Below, one piece after another: positions 44,218 to 53,533 of a stretch of 64,000 nucleotides of DNA. The stretch is from Saccharobesus litoralis (lineage in GTDB: Bacteria; Pseudomonadota; Gammaproteobacteria; Enterobacterales; Alteromonadaceae). How positions within the stretch are numbered: the stretch's first letter is position 1; each line of letters begins with the position of its first letter. The stretch spans positions 1,302,001-1,366,000 of the forward strand of contig NZ_CP026604.1 of NCBI RefSeq assembly GCF_003063625.1, given 5' to 3'. Made by a program: the position numbers and the translations under genes. The notes beneath the pieces are model-generated. The model did not search any database, was not told the DNA's origin, and saw nothing but the letters and a program-made list of their open reading frames with translations.

Positions 44218-44943
44218 TTATAACGTATCGTCCAACAAGTGCTTTATAGTCGGCTCTAGCGCTAAAGCCATTTCAAGATACATAGCTTGATTAGGGTGTA
44301 AACCGTCAGACATCACGTCTGGTTGAATAACGCCTTGCTCATCTAAAAAGAGTTCGCCAATGTCTAGCCAAAAGAGATTTTGTTGGTTAGCTAGTGGCTT
44401 GATCAGCTTATTAATTTCGTTATTGCGAAGTCGCATAGGATCATCCGGCGACGCTTCGCGCGGTAACAAGCCCAGTAATAATATGCGAGAATTGGCTAGC
44501 TTAGCTTGAATGGCTTGAATAATCAGCTCGATACCTTTAGCGGTTTGCTCGGCAGGGTCCATGCGATGTCCGGTATTATTAGAGCCTATCATTAATACCA
44601 ATAGCTTGGGCGCTATATTGTCTAACTCACCGTGTTCTATGCGCCACAATACATTCTCGGTACGATCGCCAGAAAAACCTAAATTGAATGCGTGCCGCGG
44701 CTGGTAATACTTTTGCCAAACGGCAGCACCGCGGTCTTCCCATGCTTGGGTGATGGAATCACCCAAAAACAGCAAATCAATTTGGCCTTGGATCTGCTTA
44801 GCATGCAACTTAGCTTGATGGCGTGGCAGCCACCAAGGCACAGCCCATTCATCCGTTTGCTGTGCGGGAACTATGGCTGGATGTTGTTCTTGCTGTAGTT
44901 CTTGTTTTGACTCTTGTTGTGGCTCTCGCACTTTCGTGATCAC
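44218..44943 (-). CDS. SGNH/GDSL-family hydrolase
   Basis: 241 residues. Catalytic blocks: GDSITQAWED (nucleophile Ser), NLGFSGDRTENVLWR (Gly), MIGSNNTGH (Asn) and DGLHPNQ (Asp/His). It resembles platelet-activating-factor acetylhydrolase-like carbohydrate esterases, so removal of acetyl or other acyl groups from sugars is plausible. The start is GTG 44943, directly after the DUF1080 stop codon (TAAGTG), which implies translational coupling. No clear signal peptide with this start; the glutamine-rich N-terminus is unusual and the true start is uncertain. Confidence 0.85.
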   Translation of the reverse strand: MITKVREPQQESKQELQQEQHPAIVPAQQTDEWAVPWWLPRHQAKLHAKQIQGQIDLLFLGDSITQAWEDRGAAVWQKYYQPRHAFNLGFSGDRTENVLWRIEHGELDNIAPKLLVLMIGSNNTGHRMDPAEQTAKGIELIIQAIQAKLANSRILLLGLLPREASPDDPMRLRNNEINKLIKPLANQQNLFWLDIGELFLDEQGVIQPDVMSDGLHPNQAMYLEMALALEPTIKHLLDDTL

Positions 44944-45768
44944 TTAAGCTTTAGGGTCAAGCGGTAAAATATCAATGCGCTTGAACTGGGTAGGATGGGT
45001 TTCTGCTTGAATAGCAATATGGCCAGCACTCATCATTTTGCCACCATACATGGTTTTATATTTATCGAGGGACTTTTCATCTAATTGAATTTGACCATAC
45101 TCGAACACGACTTCTCCATCAATAATATGGCGGATCACTTCACTACCGCGCACTTCAATTTCCACATCGACCCATTGATCACCATGATAGGTTTTAGAGA
45201 CAGATTTGATACAGTGATCTTTGACTAACTTATTGTTGATCACGACATGTGAGTCTGGCGTACATACGTTCAATGTATTACGTTGATTAGTGCCATCACC
45301 GCCTAACAGCTGAGCCTCAATACTGGCAGGAAAAGATTGATCAAGCTCCATGGTTTTTGGATCTTGGCTGTGTAACATAAAACCATTGTTACGATACGCC
45401 CAACCAATACCTTGGCGATAGTCATCACTCTTTTTAAGCTGTTCACCGACAAAGCGATAAGTCGCTCGCAGTCGATAATGAGAAAAGCTTTGGTTAGTAA
45501 ACAAGTGGCCAAACTCACCATTAAACGATTCATGCTGATCAAAGTTGACACTTAATAAACCATTTTCCACTCGAAAGGTATTTTTATAGTTTTCGCCAAC
45601 AGGAAAGCCTGCAAATTTAACTGTCCAATTGGATAAGTCTTCGCCATTAAATAGCGGCTGCCACTGTTCTGTTGTGCCCGCAGTGACAGCTGTGGTGTCG
45701 TTTTGACTGCAAGCGGTTAATCCCAAAGCCAGTATGCAACTAAAAAGAGTAAGGTTGGTTTTCTTCAT
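44944..45768 (-). CDS. DUF1080 (3-keto-disaccharide hydrolase family) lipoprotein
   Basis: 274 residues from ATG 45768 (MKKTNLTLFSCILALGLTAC, Cys20); a TTG 13 codons upstream is less likely. The mature part is a concanavalin-like beta-sandwich with DUF1080 landmarks: WQPLFNGEDLSNWTVKF, NGLLSVNFD, YRLRATYRF, SIEAQLLGG and GHIAIQAETHPTQFKRIDILP. Some members hydrolyse 3-keto-glycosides, so this may complete an oxidative cleavage begun by a dehydrogenase. The SGNH hydrolase follows without a gap; the propeller-HEAT-cytochrome gene is upstream across the 46 kb duplication. Confidence 0.88.
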   Translation of the reverse strand: MKKTNLTLFSCILALGLTACSQNDTTAVTAGTTEQWQPLFNGEDLSNWTVKFAGFPVGENYKNTFRVENGLLSVNFDQHESFNGEFGHLFTNQSFSHYRLRATYRFVGEQLKKSDDYRQGIGWAYRNNGFMLHSQDPKTMELDQSFPASIEAQLLGGDGTNQRNTLNVCTPDSHVVINNKLVKDHCIKSVSKTYHGDQWVDVEIEVRGSEVIRHIIDGEVVFEYGQIQLDEKSLDKYKTMYGGKMMSAGHIAIQAETHPTQFKRIDILPLDPKA

Positions 45769-45884
45769 TATTTTAATAACCTCAACAGAGTTAATTTTAC
45801 AGTTCAATCCTAATAGACCATCCGGCCTTCATCCTACGTGAGGTCGAAAAGTCGTGTTTATCAAAAATAGCTATTCCAACTGCC

Positions 45885-46102
45885 CTAGTACTTTTTCCAG
45901 AACGAAATAATCAGTTGAATCACTCGCATAATTTACTATCACTAGTGATGTTTTTAGCCATATTTAGATTAAATAAACAACTTCAGGCTGAGCTTGTCGA
46001 AGTCTTATTACTTTCTAATTTACCGACACTTCGACTGCTTCGCGCTCAGTGTGAAAGTGATCACCAATGTTTTCAACTAATCAAAATTAAATTGAAAAGG
46101 TA
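45885..46102. repeat. Tandem duplication, copy A (218 bp)
   Basis: From CTAGTACTTTTTCCAG to AATTGAAAAGG. Nearly identical to copy B (46103-46344) except for an internal loss of 24 bp: GACTGCTTCGCGCTCAG here corresponds to a 24-bp-longer stretch in copy B. Short frames in both copies (63 and 71 residues) are artefacts. Confidence 0.85.
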
Positions 46103-46344
46103 CTAGTACTGTTTCCAGAAAGAAATGATCAGTTGAATCACTCGCATAATTTACTATCACTAGTGATGTTTTTAGCCATATTTAGATTAAATAAACAACT
46201 TCAGGCTGAGCTTGTCGAAGTCTTATTACTTTCTAATTTACCGACACTTCGACTGCCTTGGTTTATAGTGATCTCGACGAACTACGCTCAGTGTGAAAGT
46301 GATCACCAATGTTTTCAACTAATCAAAATTAAATTGAAACAGCA
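46103..46344. repeat. Tandem duplication, copy B (242 bp)
   Basis: Starts CTAGTACTGTTTCCAG and ends before CTAG at 46345. It keeps the 24-bp segment missing from copy A (CCTTGGTTTATAGTG, CTCGACGAACTAC), shared with 35964-36012. Both copies lie between the cytochrome gene (ends 46362) and the DUF1080 start, in the path of any shared transcript. Confidence 0.85.
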
Positions 46345-46361
46345 CTAGTTTTCTATCAATT

Positions 46362-49300
46362 TTAGTGGCCTTTGGCCTTTTTCTTAACGGGACGTTTTAA
46401 CGTTTTTAAGAACGCCATCACATCACGCAGTTGGCGCTTAGTCAGCATATAATTCATAGGAGGCATACCTGATATTGGACGCTGGATATTCTTGAGCGTC
46501 GATTTTAGATGCGTTTTGGTATCTTCATGGCCAACTTTAACTTTAATGCTGTCGCTGTCTTCCCCCCAATAAACACCACTGATCACATCGCCATTATGCT
46601 TCTCTAAAGTAATCGAGCCAAAACCTACCGCGGTATCTGCACTAGGGTCGACCAACGCTCGTAATAAATACTGCTCATTGTGGGCAAGGCCAACGCTAGA
46701 CAAATCAGGTCCCATTTTTCCACCTTGCCAGTTCACTCGATGACAACGACTACACTGACCACTGCCACTAAAGAAAATATCGCGTCCTTGTTGAGCAATT
46801 CCCCCTTCGAGTGTGCTGGCATATTGCTGCTCAATGGGTAGCTGGCTTAGCTTAGTATGATAACGCTGTAGTTCACTTAACACTTGAGGATCAGTACTGG
46901 CCTGCGCTGTTTCAATGACTTCAAGTGCGATCCCCGTTGGCAATACATCATCATTTAATTTCGCCAATAGCTTCAACAACATATTTGTCACGCTTGAATG
47001 CTTAATACCATGTAGTTGAGTTAGCGCCGCTTTTTGTGAAGTTTGCTTGCCTGAGGCAATTAGAGCCAACGCCTGTTGAATGCCATTTTCAGTATCATGC
47101 TCAAGTAGCACTTTAATGGCTGTAGATTGTAAATTGAGCTTAGTTTCAGGTAATACTGTTTTGGCTAAGCCAACAGCTTGTTGCGGCAATGACTGACTTA
47201 ATAGCGTTAAGGCTTGTACACGAATGTCTTCATTAGCCAACGGATCTTCAGCAATTGCCATTAGTAAATTAGGCGCAATATCATAATTAAAATGACCCGC
47301 CATACGCATGGCCTGCACTTGAGCTTTACCAGTGGTATTAGCCAAAATATCGGCCAAGTACTCATGAACTAACGCTGTAATATCAGGTCGCAGGCTGTTC
47401 GCTTGAGATTTAAAGCCCACCACATGATCAATCGGGTTAACATCCTGCCAACCTTCAATAGCACCCAAGGCATCTGCCGCTAAATTTTCCGGTAGCTCTT
47501 TAGTCGCAGCATAAGCTAGCAGGCGCTTAGCATTGGCTATTTTACCTTCATTGTAGTTAGCATTAATTAACCTATGGTGAGCAAAAACATCACTTTTGCT
47601 ATTGGTCGGCTTGGTAGGTGTAAGTAATGCCGCCATTTGAGAACGCAATGGTGTTATTTGCAGATCATCAATCGCATAAATAGCTTCATTAACAATGCGT
47701 TGATTTTTGTCCTGTAAAAAGCCAACTAGCTCTGGTGCTTTTGTTTGACGCAGCGCCAATAACACTGCCATTCTTACATGCTGTGAATCATGGTTTTTAA
47801 ACGCCAACCAATGTTGCTTATCTATACCGGCCAACGCCATCACCAAAGCGTGACGTAACCACAAATCCTCTTCTTCTACATCAAGCAGTTTATCGATAAC
47901 ATTAGCCACCGCTCGTTGATCACCAATCCACCCTAAACCTATGGCTGCATACATAGCCACTCGATTATGCGTATCGTCCAACGCATTGCGTAAACCGTCA
48001 AAAGCAAAATCAGCCCTATGATCACCTAACACCCGTGCGACTTGAATGCGAACTTGTTCCTGCTGATCATTCAATAAAGGCAACAATACGCCTAAATCTT
48101 GTTTAACCATATTGTGTTGCCATACTAGCTGACTTAACCCCCAAATAGCATGGATCCGGGTAAATAACGGCTGGTTAGTGTCCAAGGCGAGATCTTGAAA
48201 ATAAGGTTGTGCCAAATGCCCACGTTTAGCCATAGCAAACTGAGCACGCTGGCGAATATGCTGATGATCTTCATTCAATAGTGCAATTAGCTGCTTAAAT
48301 GATTTATCAGCATAATCTTGCGTAAGTAAGGTTTGATAACGGTTTTGTTTTGTTCGTTGCTCGCTACTTAACTGTTGAGGCTCAATTACATGAATGGCAC
48401 CTTCATTTTCAGGTTGCCAACCGCCCCAATTAAATTCCGACAAATAAAAACGGCCGTCAGGACCAAAATCAACGTCGACCAAGTTAATACCACGCAACAT
48501 TTCTTTGCGGTCTTTCATTAAAAATGAAGCGCCGTTAGGCTCAAGTTTAAATGTGGTGATATACCCACCGCCGATCGAACCGACAAAATGCGCAATAAAA
48601 AAGCTATTGCGCCATTCTTCACCTAAATAATTACTCGGATTGTAAGCAAACCCTGACGGCCCTGTGTATAACGCGCCAATGCTGGGTAACATAAAGGCTG
48701 GCTGATTGTCATTACGCGGGCGCGACATATCAAGCGCTAACCAAGCGACAGGCCCCATTGTTTGCCCGACATACTTAGAGGCACGCAATCCAAATTTTCG
48801 GGTAAAGCTCATTATGCTCTGATGACCGGCGTGCCAACCTGAATCACCGCCCTCAATTAAAAAATTAACCCTTTCAATGTCACCATGATCACCGTCGTTA
48901 TCCGCGGTAAATAAATTACCAAACTCATCAAACACCAACTCTTGCGGGTTGCGCAGGCCGGTATAAAAAACTTCAAGGTTAGAGCCATCTGGGTTTGATC
49001 TAAATACGGCGCCATAGTTAGGCGCATGATATTTTTTACCTTCTTTGGTGGTAAAAGAATAGCCGCGATCACCCAGCGACCAATACAAACGACCATCTGG
49101 TCCCCAAGCAAGGCCATGCATGTCGTGCCCCATAAAGCTAACTCGGGTACCAAAACCGCTTTGCAGAGACTCGCGCTCGTCAGCTATCCCATCTTGATCT
49201 TTGTCAGTCAGTTTCCATAAATGAGGAATATTGGTGTAATACACGTCGCCATCACGCTCAATGACGCCCGCACCTAAGCCATCTAAAACGTCATTAAAAC

Positions 49301-49781
49301 CCGTTGCATAAATATGGCTCTTATCAGCAATACCATCATTATTAGTGTCTTGTAATAAACGAATTTGATCGGTCGCTTGAGTGTAATGCGACATAGGAAT
49401 TTTATCTGCATAGCGTTGATACATGGCAAGACGATCGTCAAGTGTTTCAATTGATACATCATCTATCGCCATAGCTAACGAATAATGCCGAATATCATCC
49501 GTACCTTTCATGGGTCGGGCTAGTTCAGTAAGCAACATGCGACCTTGGCTATCAAAGCTAAAGTAAGCGGGGTTTTCGGTTAATTGACTCTCTGTCCATA
49601 AAGAGGCTTTTAATCCTGTGGGTAAACTTAAACTATTCAGGCGACTTTGCAGCTTATCTTTATCAAACTCGGCGTAAGCCACACCACTCGTTAATAAACA
49701 TCCAAGCAATGCAACCATGTTTAACATTAAAGTTGAGCGAAAACACCCAATATTAACTTTATTATTCATACCTTTTTTCAT
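46362..49781 (-). CDS. Beta-propeller-HEAT-cytochrome c fusion (PVC-type heme-binding protein)
   Basis: 1139 residues with a signal peptide ending GVAYA. Residues about 40-480 form a PVC-type 'membrane-bound dehydrogenase' propeller like glucose/sorbosone dehydrogenases: DIERVNFLIEGGDSGWHAG, GPDGRLYWSLGDRG, FRSNPDGSNLEVF and GLRNPQELVFDEFGNLF. Residues about 490-930 are HEAT repeats (VRIQVARVLGDHRADFAFDG). The C-terminal cytochrome c domain has CSRCH (Cys1010), GPDLSSVG and the likely Met ligand in SGMPPMNYM. This combination is typical of Planctomycetes and some marine degraders, where its reaction is unproven. DUF1080 and SGNH genes follow on the same strand after a repeat. Confidence 0.9.
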   Translation of the reverse strand: MKKGMNNKVNIGCFRSTLMLNMVALLGCLLTSGVAYAEFDKDKLQSRLNSLSLPTGLKASLWTESQLTENPAYFSFDSQGRMLLTELARPMKGTDDIRHYSLAMAIDDVSIETLDDRLAMYQRYADKIPMSHYTQATDQIRLLQDTNNDGIADKSHIYATGFNDVLDGLGAGVIERDGDVYYTNIPHLWKLTDKDQDGIADERESLQSGFGTRVSFMGHDMHGLAWGPDGRLYWSLGDRGYSFTTKEGKKYHAPNYGAVFRSNPDGSNLEVFYTGLRNPQELVFDEFGNLFTADNDGDHGDIERVNFLIEGGDSGWHAGHQSIMSFTRKFGLRASKYVGQTMGPVAWLALDMSRPRNDNQPAFMLPSIGALYTGPSGFAYNPSNYLGEEWRNSFFIAHFVGSIGGGYITTFKLEPNGASFLMKDRKEMLRGINLVDVDFGPDGRFYLSEFNWGGWQPENEGAIHVIEPQQLSSEQRTKQNRYQTLLTQDYADKSFKQLIALLNEDHQHIRQRAQFAMAKRGHLAQPYFQDLALDTNQPLFTRIHAIWGLSQLVWQHNMVKQDLGVLLPLLNDQQEQVRIQVARVLGDHRADFAFDGLRNALDDTHNRVAMYAAIGLGWIGDQRAVANVIDKLLDVEEEDLWLRHALVMALAGIDKQHWLAFKNHDSQHVRMAVLLALRQTKAPELVGFLQDKNQRIVNEAIYAIDDLQITPLRSQMAALLTPTKPTNSKSDVFAHHRLINANYNEGKIANAKRLLAYAATKELPENLAADALGAIEGWQDVNPIDHVVGFKSQANSLRPDITALVHEYLADILANTTGKAQVQAMRMAGHFNYDIAPNLLMAIAEDPLANEDIRVQALTLLSQSLPQQAVGLAKTVLPETKLNLQSTAIKVLLEHDTENGIQQALALIASGKQTSQKAALTQLHGIKHSSVTNMLLKLLAKLNDDVLPTGIALEVIETAQASTDPQVLSELQRYHTKLSQLPIEQQYASTLEGGIAQQGRDIFFSGSGQCSRCHRVNWQGGKMGPDLSSVGLAHNEQYLLRALVDPSADTAVGFGSITLEKHNGDVISGVYWGEDSDSIKVKVGHEDTKTHLKSTLKNIQRPISGMPPMNYMLTKRQLRDVMAFLKTLKRPVKKKAKGH

Positions 49782-50121
49782 TTACAACAAGTCGCCAACA
49801 ATGTTAACAATCCTAAAAAGCATTGCTAATTAAAGATAGATAATTATCGGTTTTTAATAAAAGAAAATCGGCGTTGTTAAAAATAGCTGAACAACGTGGA
49901 CGGCATTAACGCAATTTAAAGTGAGATAAAGCTTATATTTTATAAGGCTTTCACTTGTTTAATCACTTTGTTTACCTTTGTGTTGCATTTATCCAAAACC
50001 TGCAACTTGTACACCATCTATTGTTAACAATCTATTTATGACATATAGTAATACCCTAAACAGAGTCATTGAATTCTGTTCAAGCAAAACAAACAGCACA
50101 ATTCTATTTAGGTAGGCACAT
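49782..50121. promoter_or_regulatory. Divergent promoter region between the propeller-cytochrome and GH86 genes
   Basis: No gene. AT-rich. ATTGTTAACAAT (50020-50031) is a perfect palindrome, and a related GTTAAC site, AACAATGTTAACAAT, lies at 49797-49811 near the opposite gene. Neither the TAAACAT nor the LacI-type site is present, so GH86 may be controlled differently from the carrageenase. Confidence 0.4.
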
Positions 50122-52863
50122 ATGAAAGTTCGCGCTGGAAAACACAGGTTTACGTCCTTAACCACAGCCATTGTCACATCACTAGCTTTAGCCGCTTGCG
50201 GCGGGGGGGGCGGCTCATCTGACGATGGACAAAACGGCGGTCAGCCACAAACCGATACCACACCCAATCAATTTACTTTTATCGACCAAAATAACGTCGC
50301 TTTAGCCAGTCAAATCACGTCTGCGGCTATTACCGTTAATGGTATCAATGCCGAGTCCACTATCAGTATTAGCGGCGGCGAATACGCCATAGGCAATGGT
50401 AGTTTTACCAGTGCATCCGGTACGGTTAGCAATAATCAAAGTGTTAAAGTGCGCTTAACCAGTAGCAGTACCAACAATAGCGAAGCCAAAGCAACATTAA
50501 CTATTGGTGGTGTCAGTGACGAATTTAATGTCACCACGCTTGCGGCCAATACACCCGATACCACGCCCAATACCTTTAGTTTTAGCGCGCAAACCGATGT
50601 TGCGAAAAACAGCGTTATCGAATCTAACGAGATCACGGTTACCGGTATTGATGCCGCCGCCACTATTAATATCAGCGGTGGTGAATACGCCATTGATGGC
50701 GCGAGTTATACCACTAACGCAGGTACGATTACCAATAATCAAAAAGTGAAAGTGCGTTTAACTAGTGCCAGTCAAGATAACAGCGCAGTACAAGCGACAT
50801 TAACCATAGGCGGCGTAAACGCAGTGTTTACCGCTACCACAGCGGCAGCATTTAGCGGTATTCAAGTCGATGTGAACTTTGATACTAAGCACTCGATTGG
50901 TGGCATCGACAGTTTTGATCGCCGCAAATACATTACTATTCACTCCACTCAATCAGAAGGTGATTGGGGACAAGGTGACAACCATAGCCTCGGCGCGAAT
51001 AACAAAGATCCAAACTTAGCGGTAAATTTCGTTACTGATTACGATGTATATTTTGGCCGCTCGACCGGTGCCAATAAATGGCAGTTACGCAACGTAGAGC
51101 AAGATGCAAGTAAACCCGGCTTTGCTGACGAAGCATCACTTAGCAAACAAGGCGGTAACGCACGTTGGGCTTATTCAAATGGTACTTGGAGCGAATCATT
51201 AAAAATAGGTCGTACCATTGAAGATCGCGGTACAGACAATATTGAAGGGGCGCAGCAGCATCCATTTTGGCCTGAGGGCACGTTAGTCAAGACGCTAGTA
51301 AAGGATGAGAATGATAATCTTGTCCCAGACTGGGCCTTCTCAACCACAGATTCCGACGCCGAGCCATTAGGTACAGCCACGGGTCACTACTTAGCTCACT
51401 ACTTAGCGAACTATTACCGTAAGAAAGCCGGTGGTGATGGTGGCCTTAAGCCTAAATATTTTGAAGTCATGAATGAACCCTTATATGACTTAGTGACTGA
51501 CCGAACTGGTAGTGAAAAAGTCGATCCTAAGGTCATTTTTGATTTCCATAATACGGTGGCAGCCGAGATCCGTAAGTTACCAGAAAACGACGATATTTTA
51601 GTCGGTGGCTATACAGTGGCCTTTCCGGACTTTGACAAAGACAATTTCCAACGTTGGCATGACAGAGATAAATTATTTATCGATACAGCCGGTGCCAATA
51701 TGGATTTCTATGCTATTCACTTGTACGACTTTCCTTGTTTAGGCCAAACGGAAAAATACCGCAAAGGCAGTAACATGGAAGCCACCATGGATATGATGGA
51801 GCACTACAGCCGGATTAAACTAGGCGAAATGAAACCTTACGTCGTATCGGAATACGGCGCGGCTATTCATTGTATGTATAAACAAGGCTGGAGCGCCGCT
51901 CGCAATACCTATCAAATGCGTGCTGCTAACTCAATGTTAATGTCATTCTTAGAGCGTCCAGATGTAATCGCTAAAACCATTCCTTTCTTTGTGGTTAAAG
52001 CCGAATGGGGGCGTGAAAAAGAAGCGCCATTCTATCCTTATGGTCCACGTTTAATGATCCAAGAATTCGAACGTACAGGTGACGATACACAAACTGACTG
52101 GGTTTATTCTGATCTCATCTTGTTCTATCAACTATGGGCCGAAGTCAAAGGTACCCGAGTAGACACTTGGGCATCGGATTTGGATATTCAAGTTGACAGT
52201 TATGTTGATGGTAAAGACGCTTATATCATTCTCAACAGCCTTGAGTTTGAAGACAAAGAAATCAAACTCAATACGTTAGGCCTAAACGCCAATACGGTTG
52301 CTGGGGTTAATATAAAACACTTAGTTGCGTCGAAAGACGATGATCAAGTGTCATCTATTGTCGAAACTAACCCTGTTGGTATTCCAAGTACGGTTACGTT
52401 AAATGCGGAATCAACCATGATCATCAAAGTCACTTTTGCTAACGATGTCACGATTGATCAAACCAATGAAGAGTCAAAATATTACGCGACTGAATATCTC
52501 AAGCCGATTTCAGCAAACACTGAGATTGAGTTTGATATCAACAACGTTAACTTAGGCTCGCAAGGTGAAGCCATTTTACGCTTAGCCATTGGCCGCGATC
52601 ACGGTAAATCATTATTACCAACCGTTAAAGTTAACGACACCGCAGTCACTGTACCAAGTGATTTTAGAGGCTATGACCAAACCAAAGGTAAAGTCCATAC
52701 TGGTCGCGACAACTTCTTTGGTGCGATTGAGATCCCAGTACCTTACTCGGCTCTACAAGGTAGCAACAAAATCAAAATTGAATTTAATGATGACGGCGGC
52801 TATGTAGCCAGTGCGGCTATGCAGGTATTTAATACCAGCAAAGCGTTAGCGCGTAGTAACTAA
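50122..52863 (+). CDS. GH86-type beta-agarase/beta-porphyranase lipoprotein
   Basis: 913 residues. Signal with lipobox LAAC at about residue 26, directly followed by a poly-glycine linker encoded by an 8-G run (50203-50210). Two homologous Ig-like repeats of about 95 residues follow (about 45-140 and 140-240; each has NISGGEYAI-type and VKVRLTS motifs). The catalytic (beta/alpha)8 domain begins IQVDVNFDTKHSIGGIDSFDRRK; likely acid/base Glu452 (FEVMNEPLYD) and nucleophile Glu577 (VVSEYGAAIH). A C-terminal beta-sandwich follows from about 690. GH86 enzymes cleave agarose or porphyran; which one cannot be told here. AGGTAGGCAC precedes the ATG. It is divergent from the propeller-cytochrome gene. 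Confidence 0.85.
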   Translation: MKVRAGKHRFTSLTTAIVTSLALAACGGGGGSSDDGQNGGQPQTDTTPNQFTFIDQNNVALASQITSAAITVNGINAESTISISGGEYAIGNGSFTSASGTVSNNQSVKVRLTSSSTNNSEAKATLTIGGVSDEFNVTTLAANTPDTTPNTFSFSAQTDVAKNSVIESNEITVTGIDAAATINISGGEYAIDGASYTTNAGTITNNQKVKVRLTSASQDNSAVQATLTIGGVNAVFTATTAAAFSGIQVDVNFDTKHSIGGIDSFDRRKYITIHSTQSEGDWGQGDNHSLGANNKDPNLAVNFVTDYDVYFGRSTGANKWQLRNVEQDASKPGFADEASLSKQGGNARWAYSNGTWSESLKIGRTIEDRGTDNIEGAQQHPFWPEGTLVKTLVKDENDNLVPDWAFSTTDSDAEPLGTATGHYLAHYLANYYRKKAGGDGGLKPKYFEVMNEPLYDLVTDRTGSEKVDPKVIFDFHNTVAAEIRKLPENDDILVGGYTVAFPDFDKDNFQRWHDRDKLFIDTAGANMDFYAIHLYDFPCLGQTEKYRKGSNMEATMDMMEHYSRIKLGEMKPYVVSEYGAAIHCMYKQGWSAARNTYQMRAANSMLMSFLERPDVIAKTIPFFVVKAEWGREKEAPFYPYGPRLMIQEFERTGDDTQTDWVYSDLILFYQLWAEVKGTRVDTWASDLDIQVDSYVDGKDAYIILNSLEFEDKEIKLNTLGLNANTVAGVNIKHLVASKDDDQVSSIVETNPVGIPSTVTLNAESTMIIKVTFANDVTIDQTNEESKYYATEYLKPISANTEIEFDINNVNLGSQGEAILRLAIGRDHGKSLLPTVKVNDTAVTVPSDFRGYDQTKGKVHTGRDNFFGAIEIPVPYSALQGSNKIKIEFNDDGGYVASAAMQVFNTSKALARSN

Positions 52864-52888
52864 ACTCATTGTTATAAAAGCTTAAACA

Positions 52889-52923
52889 TTAGGGCGTGTT
52901 GCACCTTCGTCGACACGCCCTAA
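52889..52923 (+). terminator. Terminator after the GH86 gene
   Basis: An 11-bp perfect stem (TTAGGGCGTGT with ACACGCCCTAA) around a 13-nt loop, followed by TTATTTAA. Confidence 0.85.
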
Positions 52924-52930
52924 TTATTTA

Positions 52931-53533
52931 ACACGTTTATACTAAACTCTATTCCTATAAAATCTCTGTCTATTAGTACTACAGCCCCTTCGAGAAAGAA
53001 ATAATCTGTCGACCCCTTGTAAGTCGCCATTCGCTGTTCCAAACGCTTAACTGCATACCCTACATCCGTGTAGGTCGAAATTTATTTCGACAATTGTAGC
53101 AACGCTGCAAGAAATATAGTTTTCGATAGCCACATAACTTTAGATTTTGAGCCTTTGTCGGGTCACCCCAAGTAAGCCACATGCAAGAACCTAGTGTCTT
53201 TAACAAAAGTTACTAGATCCCACGAGCGCTAGAATGACGAAGGTATCTTCCTAAACCACGGAGATAAAATTTCACCCCATTGACGTAAAAGAGCGCTTCT
53301 GAAACTTGTGTATAAGTAACTTGGATTTGGTACTTGGGATCTGTCTGCAACAAAAATCCCACAAACTAATATTTAAATCGCTGTAACTAGCGTACCTATC
53401 GGCCTAAAGACCGACCCAATGCCATTAAGTTAACGATTTCTGGTTGGGCTGAAGAATGAAGCCCAGCAAAACCGCGGCTTGTGTTGGGCTTCGCAAGCTC
53501 AGCGCCAACCTACTTTGGCTTAAGTTAACGGCA
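52931..53533. repeat. Gene-free region with dispersed-repeat fragments
   Basis: No gene. It contains pieces of known local repeat families: CCTACATCCGTGTAGGTCGAAATTTATTTCG (compare CCTACATCCCTGTAGGTGCAGATTTATCTGC at about 9430) and, at about 53440-53510, a GTTGGGCTGAAG/GTTGGGCTTCGCAAGCTCAGC element flanked by AATGCC...GTTAAC and GTTAACGGCATT. The last pair is a plausible terminal inverted repeat of a small non-autonomous element. Confidence 0.5.

Noticed and set aside
45915-46348. Two near-identical short frames starting MNHSHNLLSLV
   Set aside because: They result from the duplicated repeat; no independent coding evidence.
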